From positions 1 through 35,208 of the forward strand of contig CAZWRA010000010.1 in assembly GCA_964635995.1 (NCBI GenBank): a stretch of DNA of 35,208 nucleotides. Reading direction: 5' to 3'. The translations under genes and the position numbers were made by a program. This DNA is from JAGQLF01 sp964635995. GTDB lineage: Bacteria > Patescibacteriota > Dojkabacteria > J137. Below are positions 7,601-14,067 of the stretch, in pieces. Each line of letters opens with the position of its first letter. The stretch's first letter is position 1. Below the pieces are notes generated by a model. It saw nothing but the letters and a program-made list of their open reading frames with translations, was not told the DNA's origin and made no database searches.

Positions 7601-10589
7601 TAATGTAGATATTCCTGAAATTTATGATGGGGAAGCAACACTATCTACTGAAACTGTTATTATCGGAAATAATGAACTACCTAGTGACAGGGTTTCATCA
7701 AGAAGTAATATCTTAACTCAATATACTGATGAAGCTATAAGTGTGCCTGGTGAAGCTAATTTTGATGACTGGTATAGTCATATTTTAGATAGAGTTCAAC
7801 AAAATACAGGTACAGAATTATCCTCTGTTGGAGATGTAACTATTGATGAATTCTTCTCTAATTCTGGATTATTTGAGGGTACACCTGGAGGAAATTCTAA
7901 CAGAGGTTCATCTGAAGATATTAATTTTACACCTATAAAACCTGAACTTTTACAAAAGCAAAATACTAACAATGCAAAAGTGATACTACCTGAAAATCTA
8001 GACATTGGGTCTCCAGAATTAACACAATACTACGGATATGAACAATCAATTGCATCTTGTGCAAGATGTAATCCAGGTTCAACTTCTTATTGCAATACTA
8101 ATAATTATTATAATATGTCATATTTCTGTAATGCAGACTATGGCTTAACTGAGGGTTATCCGTGTCAATATGGATCCTGTCAAGATCCTAAGCCTCCACT
8201 ACAATCTCTGGCTTATGTTCCTCAAATAACTTGTTTTAGATTTAACGGATCTTCTTGTGAAAACGGAACATTTGCAGGTAATTGTCCAAGTGGATGGTCA
8301 TCCAATTATTCAACTGGATGCCCAGTTTCTTATTATGGTGGTTATGGAAGAGGTAATTCATATCTTTATAGATGTACTACAGATCCTTACGATGGGAATC
8401 AGTGTGAACAATTTCAAGGAGTTCCAGATAACAATTATTATCCTTATACTATATACTACAATTATCACCAATGTATTAATTCAAATGCATGTGAAAAAAA
8501 AGCTCTAGAAACATACTGCTATCAATGTACTTCAACACTTTCGGATTCTCCTGGAAGTTGCTATGGATTAAGAGTTTTGGGTTCAACGTGTCCTTCTGAA
8601 TGGACAGATCAAAGTGCTTGTCAAAACTATACTTGTCCAGCATACAGAACTTGTTATAGATGTTCATCAAGAACTGATGATGGTCCCTACTCTTGTGAAC
8701 CTGTTACAATATCTAGCGGTACTTGTGAATCTTATGGATATTCCTCTAGTTATAGTTGTCATACATCTCAAGCAGGAGGAACATGCCCTCATTATTACAC
8801 TGCCTATAGATGTACAGGATCAACAGTAGATGGAAATGCTTGTGAATCTTACCTTGTTGAATATGATACTTATGTAGCTAATCCTGGTGCATATAATTTA
8901 GACGGAAATTGTGCTCGAGCAGCAGGAGGAAGTTGTCCGATGACAACTACTTGTTATAGATGTACTTCTAGTACAAGAGATGGAAACACTTGCGAACCAT
9001 TTGTTGTAAACGGAGCTTCATGTCCAGGAGGAACTTCAAATAGTCCAACTGGTTGTGCATCCGTAAGTGGAGGAATTTGTCCTGTAGATACATACTGTTA
9101 TTCATGTACAGATCCACTGACAGATTCTAATGCTTGTACTGGAAGATGGTATGCAGGATCAAGTTGTCCAGCTGGAACTTCAGCTCAATCTACAGGCTGT
9201 GCTGCAGCTGTAGGGGGCATGTGTCCAGGTCAGTTAACCTGCTATCAATGTACTTCATCGGTAACAGATGGTAATACTTGTCAGCCATTTACACATTTTG
9301 GAGCAAGCTGTCCTGGAGGTACTTCAAATAGTCCAACAGGTTTTGCTGCAGCTGCAGGAGGAGCTTATAGAGCTCAAGTTACGTGCTCAAGATGTACAGG
9401 ATCGACAACTGATCAAGGAGCTTGTGAAAATCGAACCTTTGATCAATCTACATGTCCAGTTGGTTGGCTAAACGGTACAAATACATGTAATAATTGTCCT
9501 GCAGTAATATCTTGTTCTAGGTGTACAACCTCACAGTCCGATGCAGCAAATGCATGTGAGAATAGAAACTTTGATGTGTCTTCAAGTAACTACACATGTC
9601 CTCCAGGATGGGTAAATGGTACAAACACTTGCGGTCAAAGCTGCCCAGTTGAAAAAACTTGTTATAGATGTACTCAGAGTCTAAGAGATGGAAATGCTTG
9701 TGAACAATTTATTTATCAAGGTTCGATCTGTCCTTCAGGATCTTCAGAAAATCCAAACTGTAGTGCATATGAAGGTGGATCTTGCCCAATTGAGATAGAC
9801 TGTTATATATGTACTGATTCAACTGCAGATGGAAATGCTTGTACTAAATTCCCACACAGAGGTAATTCTTGTCCATCTGGAACTTCATCAAGTCCTAATG
9901 GATGTGGTGCTTCAGCTCCAGGAGGTGTATGTTTATCAATAATAACTTGTTATAAGTGTACTGAAGATAAGTATGACGAAGATGCTTGTGAGCCTTTTGT
10001 TCACCAAGGACTAACATGCCCAGCTGGATCATCTTCCAATTCAAATGGTTGCGGAAGCTCTACAGTTGAAGGATTCTGTCCAAGACCAGAACATAGAGAT
10101 ACGTTAGAACCTGTTATGGTTGACAACTTAACAATTAGAAGCGGTGCGGTTTGTGATCAACAAGCAGTTATATTCGTTCAAGGGAATTTAATAATCGAAC
10201 CCGATATAACAACACGACATAATCAAAATGGATGTATTTTTGTTGTTAATGGAGATGTAATTATTAAAGATGGAGAAAGAAAGACTAATACTAATATATT
10301 CACTAATGAGCCATCTCAATATGATATTATTGAAGGGTTCTTTATAGTTAATGGTACATTTAGAACAGAGTTAGATAGTGAAGCCGGAGATACATTTAAA
10401 TGGGATGGGTTAATGATTAAGGGAGGTGTTTATGCAAGAAATCTTGATCTTAAAAGAAATCTAAATGGGAATGGAAACGGAAATCTAGAGAGACCTGCTC
10501 ATTTATTTGTACATGACGGAAGATATAAGAAGATTTATGAAAACAGCTTTGGCTCAAGATTCTATTCAATTAGAGAAAATACAGATTAA
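4656..10589 (+). CDS. Giant secreted Cys-rich modular surface protein (1977 aa)
   Basis: A signal sequence covers about residues 1-35. A Cys-rich head follows, with a Gly-rich linker and a thrombospondin-1-like stretch (WGACSVSCGGGTQTDNC, about residues 109-125). Two fibronectin-like beta repeats of ~110 residues follow, each starting after a Cys (PNVTPQCYG and PTVNATCSG) and ending TYYLTVYD or TYYVSVYD. Next is CCGNGVVEPGETCD, resembling the Myxo-disulfide/DUF4215 motif. A long beta-rich middle includes EPAWLMSVGGSISAADG, similar to a segment I associate with CPR exported proteins. Thirteen tandem Cys-rich repeats occupy residues ~1193-1810. A final beta-helix-like domain (AVIFVQGNLIIEPD, IFVVNGDVIIKDG) closes the protein. 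No transmembrane or LPXTG anchor is seen at the C-terminus. A role in adhesion or host/cell contact is inference only. Confidence 0.88.
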   Translation: MKDSLVLKTIHILSISILCILALSSLFKINIEAAQMWFLDGQGNQLCWYDTWDCSSTQCHVVDQITNSGKCPFHCENRPQCSDGTFAACGNTCPGGGGDPGGGGCTHTSWGACSVSCGGGTQTDNCGNTQDCNTQACCTNIGPTAAGLQTPTSGQVFTYNSPSDQIEFNWSNTDWGVRCAGENRSYRLYIYGGTCAQAQTDSDTTTVRGQAGAWYLEYEGGPSPSKTTRFTLPPDRTYCWGVWKYNYGQVWSGYSQFRIQYPSLTTPNVTPQCYGNSSGFSANWSGGSGQYYLDIDTTSGNPSGTFWNYGQTTSTSFSGAASNFREAYSSPFSQTNNPFNISAGSTYYLTVYDSVTGLRSPARSFVAENCDRPSNPTVNATCSGNQPLLNISWTGNNNNYWVDIDNQNPKSGIWYNYNTSSRSISVRPSDFKEYNSATNTRNTAVSLALTPGQTYYVSVYDAVSTLASPGATSFVAPSCCGNGVVEPGETCDAGGNNGVKCDPGGSPGASCNYCSSSCQTQTAYAPKGVHDGVSCTSILGWTCDQEDYNITVAVHVYERLQSGGATTFIASGNANVAREPAVGAQCGGNVNHGFNIPFPDSSINGEIKNIYTYAINPDGGNPLLTNSPGTIDTLTCISRPTVTSATVTNDTCGANYSGSTNSIDPSVTNPLQFRIRATEPRGEIVSVELYFVPKTANDGARVGVFESADNPFRTTVRGKIAPTESMAIAIDPRSGTIYAFDQNGNSVSRPQGQTINTFRGTVTATRTGTSRNADVTFTVEFNDKFYNGQYSVYYTVINNWNATPANDGTRDQNQIRLTRWGDWGVDVDAPNVLLTDPTFITNSEYTVTRSGAESGALNQSGLDNSKTRAYLYTPNTNSLYQYKTSTAAPFQNVTMINSANPAYPSTASNINTALTGTFTYKDLRNELEIPVGHALYLSDRACNVGFAVKDIAARALEPAWLMSVGGSISAADGVENIEIPNTNVDIPEIYDGEATLSTETVIIGNNELPSDRVSSRSNILTQYTDEAISVPGEANFDDWYSHILDRVQQNTGTELSSVGDVTIDEFFSNSGLFEGTPGGNSNRGSSEDINFTPIKPELLQKQNTNNAKVILPENLDIGSPELTQYYGYEQSIASCARCNPGSTSYCNTNNYYNMSYFCNADYGLTEGYPCQYGSCQDPKPPLQSLAYVPQITCFRFNGSSCENGTFAGNCPSGWSSNYSTGCPVSYYGGYGRGNSYLYRCTTDPYDGNQCEQFQGVPDNNYYPYTIYYNYHQCINSNACEKKALETYCYQCTSTLSDSPGSCYGLRVLGSTCPSEWTDQSACQNYTCPAYRTCYRCSSRTDDGPYSCEPVTISSGTCESYGYSSSYSCHTSQAGGTCPHYYTAYRCTGSTVDGNACESYLVEYDTYVANPGAYNLDGNCARAAGGSCPMTTTCYRCTSSTRDGNTCEPFVVNGASCPGGTSNSPTGCASVSGGICPVDTYCYSCTDPLTDSNACTGRWYAGSSCPAGTSAQSTGCAAAVGGMCPGQLTCYQCTSSVTDGNTCQPFTHFGASCPGGTSNSPTGFAAAAGGAYRAQVTCSRCTGSTTDQGACENRTFDQSTCPVGWLNGTNTCNNCPAVISCSRCTTSQSDAANACENRNFDVSSSNYTCPPGWVNGTNTCGQSCPVEKTCYRCTQSLRDGNACEQFIYQGSICPSGSSENPNCSAYEGGSCPIEIDCYICTDSTADGNACTKFPHRGNSCPSGTSSSPNGCGASAPGGVCLSIITCYKCTEDKYDEDACEPFVHQGLTCPAGSSSNSNGCGSSTVEGFCPRPEHRDTLEPVMVDNLTIRSGAVCDQQAVIFVQGNLIIEPDITTRHNQNGCIFVVNGDVIIKDGERKTNTNIFTNEPSQYDIIEGFFIVNGTFRTELDSEAGDTFKWDGLMIKGGVYARNLDLKRNLNGNGNGNLERPAHLFVHDGRYKKIYENSFGSRFYSIRENTD
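8232..10085 (+). repeat. Thirteen tandem ~48-residue Cys-rich repeats inside the giant protein
   Basis: Units begin at the first Cys of a CYRCT-type motif. Clear starts are 8232 (degenerate), 8518, 8651, 8952, 9096, 9240, 9384, 9513, 9660, 9801 and 9948, with YRCT-type units near 8370 and 8810. The best-preserved units (8952, 9096, 9240) are exactly 144 nt apart. The consensus is CYxCTxSxxDGxxCE, a Phe/Tyr-rich stretch, SCPxGTS, SPxGC, then GGxCP, giving six Cys and presumably three disulfides per unit. Protein and codon level similarity are both visible, indicating growth by tandem duplication. Confidence 0.9.
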
Positions 10590-10986
10590 AGAAAGTAGGG
10601 ATCTTATAGACACTTTTATACTTAAGTCTTCCGAAATTCTCCAACTCAAAAAAGAATACCTATTTGAAAAAGAAGATCTAAGTTCTGAAATTATTTTTAG
10701 AGCTGTTATCCCAAAAGATTCAGTCTTTGAGTTTTACCCAAAAATTAAGATCAAAAAAGGAGCTAAGAATACAAATACTAAATTAAGTATTAAATGCCTT
10801 TTATTAGATGAATCCTCTAAAGCAATAGTAGAGCCAGCCATGGAAATTGAAGAGGACAACGTAAAAGCTGGACATGGTGCTTCTATTGGATATATTTCAG
10901 ATAGTGATCTATATTACTTAAGATCAAGAGGGATTAATAAAAAAGAAGCAATTGATTTAATTATTGAGGCTTTTATTATTAATTAA
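10537..10986 (+). CDS. Short orphan SufB/SufD C-terminal-like protein
   Basis: From the ATG at 10537 this gives 149 residues; an upstream ATG at 10507 would give 159. The last 55 residues match the end of SufB/SufD Fe-S scaffold proteins: SKAIVEPAMEIEEDNVKAGH, then GASIGYISDSDLYYLRSRGI, then NKKEAIDLIIEAFI. The preceding part would be a few beta-helix rungs. Full SufB/D proteins are ~420-480 residues, so only the C-terminal third is present. The His of the family's CxHG motif is kept (KAGHG), but the Cys position is Ala. The gene overlaps the giant surface-protein gene by 53 nt in another frame and overlaps the convergent gene by 30 nt. No sufC or sufS lies in the window. Its function is therefore uncertain. 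Confidence 0.75.
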   Translation: MKTALAQDSIQLEKIQIKESRDLIDTFILKSSEILQLKKEYLFEKEDLSSEIIFRAVIPKDSVFEFYPKIKIKKGAKNTNTKLSIKCLLLDESSKAIVEPAMEIEEDNVKAGHGASIGYISDSDLYYLRSRGINKKEAIDLIIEAFIIN

Positions 10987-12036
10987 GCTTATGTCATTAA
11001 CCTCCGCATTTTCAAACTCTATCTCTCTCCACTCAAAATTAAGGTAATCGAAATAATAGAGCTCATTCAAGCTAAGAACAAAAACCGAACCCTTATACTC
11101 AAAAAATTCGTCAATAAACGAGAATGGAACATCTATATTAGTTCTTAAAAATTGTTCTTCTGAATTAACTTTAGAAACAAGTTCTGATTTATTTTCTTCA
11201 TTTCGAATAAGGTAGAAAGTCCTATCAGCTGCTTTTATAGACTTTTCTACTTCAAAAGTATTTATGCCTATTTTGATTTCATTAAGAACCGGTTCTTCTT
11301 TAATACATTCACCTTCAACTATCCTTTTATTATAAAAGAAAAATGAAAAACATTTATCCATACTTATAAATTCTAAGGAATTTTCATTGGCTTTAATAAA
11401 TTCAAAAGAATCTTTGAAGGATGATAAATTAGTCATCTGAGTTAGACTTTTGTCTCTTAAATTCAACCAATATAGATAATAATATCCATCAACTTTTATA
11501 TCTAAATAAAAGGACTGGTTATAATAGTATGTGTCGATAATCTCCTCTATCTTGTCTATATTTATTCTTATAGGTTCTGAGATTGACCCCTCTTTAAGAA
11601 TAAGATAATAATTATTTTGTTCTTCTCGTATAAAACTAATTAAATCTCGATCGTAAAGACTAATATTCGAAGCATCTTTTGGTATAAAATACCTTACCTC
11701 AAGAAAATCATTAACAATAATTTCAGAGATAAAATTTATATCATTGTCTTGTACTAAGATGTATGGAGGGTTTTTACTACTAATCGAATTGACTTCTAAA
11801 GAATTCTCCCTATTCCAACTTACCTCTAGATTCTTATTTACATTTTTTGGACTTGAACTCTCCCCTTTTACTGAAAGGCTTTCTCTTTCAACTGATTCTG
11901 GAATTTCCTGAACAACTTCGTTAGCAAACACATCCTCTAGTTTAAATGTACTTCTGATAAGTAGTAAAAAGCCTATAATACCTACGATCCCAGCCACTAA
12001 AGTGGATATAACTATTTTAGTCTTATCTGTTTCCAT
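10957..12036 (-). CDS. Membrane-anchored hypothetical protein
   Basis: This encodes 359 residues. A basic start (METDKTK) and one hydrophobic segment at about residues 9-28 (VISTLVAGIVGIIGFLLLI) form a signal anchor. A Ser/Glu-rich linker follows to about residue 85. The rest is beta-rich with repeated short strands (YYLILKEG, YYYLYWLNLR, FYLIRNEEN, VFVLSLNELYYFDY), which would fit an exterior beta-propeller-like or all-beta domain; this is a guess from the pattern. No catalytic motif was recognised. It is divergent to rpmH, and its 3' end overlaps the SufBD-like gene by 30 nt. Confidence 0.8.
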   Translation of the reverse strand: METDKTKIVISTLVAGIVGIIGFLLLIRSTFKLEDVFANEVVQEIPESVERESLSVKGESSSPKNVNKNLEVSWNRENSLEVNSISSKNPPYILVQDNDINFISEIIVNDFLEVRYFIPKDASNISLYDRDLISFIREEQNNYYLILKEGSISEPIRINIDKIEEIIDTYYYNQSFYLDIKVDGYYYLYWLNLRDKSLTQMTNLSSFKDSFEFIKANENSLEFISMDKCFSFFFYNKRIVEGECIKEEPVLNEIKIGINTFEVEKSIKAADRTFYLIRNEENKSELVSKVNSEEQFLRTNIDVPFSFIDEFFEYKGSVFVLSLNELYYFDYLNFEWREIEFENAEVNDISLINNKSLNN

Positions 12037-12041
12037 AATTA

Positions 12042-12070
12042 TTGAATTATTAATCTAATCATATTATAAT
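12042..12070 (+). promoter_or_regulatory. rpmH promoter
   Basis: TTGAAT (12042-12047), a 17-nt spacer and a consensus TATAAT (12065-12070) precede the rpmH ATG at 12093, giving a leader of about 16 nt. It lies in the 56-nt gap between the divergent genes. Confidence 0.7.
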
Positions 12071-12092
12071 TCTTCCGATATATAAATAGATT

Positions 12093-12293
12093 ATGGCAAA
12101 GACACAAGGTCCAACATACCAACCAAGTAAAATCAAAAGAATCCGAAAATTCGGTTTTAAAAGCCGAATGGCTAAGTGGACTGGAAGAAATGTTCTAAAG
12201 AGCAGACGAGCTAAAGGTCGAGTTAAGCTTACAGCTTCTAAAGACTTCGGTTCAAAGATGGAGAAAAACAAGAAATTTAAGACTAGGAAATAA
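12093..12293 (+). CDS. rpmH: Large ribosomal subunit protein bL34
   Basis: bL34 is a small, very basic 50S protein. The 66-residue product contains the signature TYQPSKIKRIRKFGFKSRMA, then KWTGRNVLKSRRAKGRVKLT. The usual length is 44-47 residues. Here there is a ~6-residue N-terminal addition (MAKTQG) and a ~17-residue Lys-rich C-terminal tail (SKDFGSKMEKNKKFKTRK). In many bacteria rpmH sits beside dnaA and rnpA; here it converges on dnaG instead, with an 11-nt overlap of the 3' ends. Confidence 0.95.
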   Translation: MAKTQGPTYQPSKIKRIRKFGFKSRMAKWTGRNVLKSRRAKGRVKLTASKDFGSKMEKNKKFKTRK

Positions 12294-14022
12294 TACCCTG
12301 TAAAGTTTTTAATTCTACTGTTAAAGATTGTAACTCAGAAAGTGCATCTTCGGACTCATCGTCGTTAGCTATCTTTTTCCTTACCTCAAGTATTTTTCTG
12401 TGTAGATAATTTTTATATAACCTAACATAAAGTTCATCTACTTCTTTATCTATATCTATTGTTCCAGTTGTATCAATTAATAGAACCTTCTCTAAGACTT
12501 TTTTTATCTGTTCATTTTTAATATTCTTATATTCTTTTTCAATATCATTGTTTTTTTCAATAATCTCGAAAAGAACAGTTTGCAGGTTTTCAGTAATAAA
12601 AAAATCGTCTGGTATAGTTAGAAAAAAATCAAAAAGCTGATTTTGTAAAATTAATGCTAATAAGTATTCCTCTTGGCTTAATGTTGTTCTTTCAAGAGGT
12701 TCAATATCTTCTTTTTCAGTATCATCAATAAAATTAAATTTTATTGGTTTCTTAGAACTAACTATTTCTTTTAGATCATCTCTTGTTATTTCTAAAGATA
12801 CTGAAATATCCTTAATATAGTGCTCTTTAATTGTTTCGTCTTTGATACTTTGTAATATTGGAACAATTTTTGACTGGAAACTTATTTTCCCTTCTGCGGT
12901 GCCAAGATCAATACTTTTAAGAAAAAGTTTCTTTAAAAAAAGAATTGTGTCTTTTGGATTCTGAACAGTTTCTTCCCATTTTTCTGGTTTCTTATTTATT
13001 AATTCATCAGCATCTTGAAACCCAGAAATATCAAGAATCTTATGATTTAAGCCTACTTCTTCAAGAATAGGTATTGATTTTATGATTGCATTAATACCTG
13101 CACTATCTGTATCAAAGCAGAAATAAACTTCATCAATAAATCTTTTAAGTAGTTTAGCCTGATTTACAGTAAAAGCTGTTCCTAAAGAAGCAACAATATT
13201 TTCTATTCCGACCCTGTGGGAAGAAAGAATATCTATGTTTCCTTCAACTAAAATAACGAAATTCTTTTTTCTTAAGTTTTCTTTAGCCTGAAAAAGGCCA
13301 TATAGAAGATTTTGCTTTTTATAAACTATAGTTTCCGGTGAATTAATATATTTAGGATCAAAATCATTCTTAACTATAATCCTTCCACTAAATCCCACAA
13401 CTTCTCCTTTCTCATTAAAAATTGGATGAATTAACCTATTTCGGAATTTATCTATAACCTTACCATTTCGCTCTATCAGTAATCCAAATTGAATTAGTTC
13501 TTCATCTTCGTAGCCTTTCTTATTTAAAAAAGATTTTAAATTTGTATAATTTTTTGGAGCAAAACCCATTCGAAATTTTTCTATTACCTCTGAGTTCAGA
13601 CCTCTTTTAAGTGCATAGTCTCTTCCAGGTTTACCAGCTTTGTGGGTTTTTAGAATATGGTTATAATAAAGGGAGGTTAATTCATTTGCATTTAGAATTC
13701 TTTTCTTTAATTCTTCTTCTTTCTTATTTCTAGGCTTAATTACCTCTGTCAGTTCTACACCAGTCAACTCGGCACCCTTTTTTAGAGCTTCGGAGAAATC
13801 CAAACGTTCGACTTCCATAAGGAAATTTAGTGAGTCTCCTCCTTTTCCACATCCAAAGCATTTATAGATTTGCAAATTAGGATTAACCATAAAAGAAGGT
13901 GTCTTTTCATTATGAAAAGGACAAAGACCTTTATAATTACTTCCAGCTTTTTTTAGCTCTACATAATTACCAATAAGATCGACAATGTTTAAAGCCTCTT
14001 TTACTTTTTCAATATCACTCAT
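12283..14022 (-). CDS. dnaG: DNA primase DnaG
   Basis: DnaG makes RNA primers for replication. The 579-residue protein has the N-terminal CHC2-type zinc finger (CPFHNEKTPSF, then YKCFGCGKGGDSLNFL, residues ~35-67). The RNA polymerase core domain follows with YALKRGLN and NRLIHPIFNEKGEVVGFSGR. The Toprim domain shows VILVEGNIDILSSHRVG and VYFCFDTDSAG, holding the metal-binding Glu and Asp residues. The C-terminal helicase-binding region (~residues 430-579) is Glu/Lys-rich and poorly conserved. It has its own extended -10 only 6 nt from the ATG, predicting a leaderless transcript, and converges on rpmH. Confidence 0.96.
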   Translation of the reverse strand: MSDIEKVKEALNIVDLIGNYVELKKAGSNYKGLCPFHNEKTPSFMVNPNLQIYKCFGCGKGGDSLNFLMEVERLDFSEALKKGAELTGVELTEVIKPRNKKEEELKKRILNANELTSLYYNHILKTHKAGKPGRDYALKRGLNSEVIEKFRMGFAPKNYTNLKSFLNKKGYEDEELIQFGLLIERNGKVIDKFRNRLIHPIFNEKGEVVGFSGRIIVKNDFDPKYINSPETIVYKKQNLLYGLFQAKENLRKKNFVILVEGNIDILSSHRVGIENIVASLGTAFTVNQAKLLKRFIDEVYFCFDTDSAGINAIIKSIPILEEVGLNHKILDISGFQDADELINKKPEKWEETVQNPKDTILFLKKLFLKSIDLGTAEGKISFQSKIVPILQSIKDETIKEHYIKDISVSLEITRDDLKEIVSSKKPIKFNFIDDTEKEDIEPLERTTLSQEEYLLALILQNQLFDFFLTIPDDFFITENLQTVLFEIIEKNNDIEKEYKNIKNEQIKKVLEKVLLIDTTGTIDIDKEVDELYVRLYKNYLHRKILEVRKKIANDDESEDALSELQSLTVELKTLQGIIS

Positions 14023-14028
14023 AATTGT

Positions 14029-14037
14029 ATTTTAGCA
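14029..14037 (-). promoter_or_regulatory. dnaG promoter, predicted leaderless
   Basis: TGC-TAAAAT on the reverse strand ends 6 nt before the dnaG ATG. Normal -10 to start-site spacing puts transcription initiation at, or within a base of, the A of ATG. Confidence 0.55.
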
Positions 14038-14067
14038 CTGATGGAAAGGTTGGGATTTATTCCTAGT

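Noticed and set aside
4747..9471. Several 60-135 codon forward frames inside the giant gene
   Set aside because: They are alternate-frame shadows of a repetitive Cys-rich coding sequence, without start signals or family motifs.
8232..10085. CRISPR array or non-coding tandem repeat
   Set aside because: The repeats are in one open frame with codon-level divergence and conserved cysteines, so they are protein repeats.
12059..12271. Reverse-strand open frame opposite rpmH
   Set aside because: It is a complementary shadow of the ribosomal protein gene bL34.
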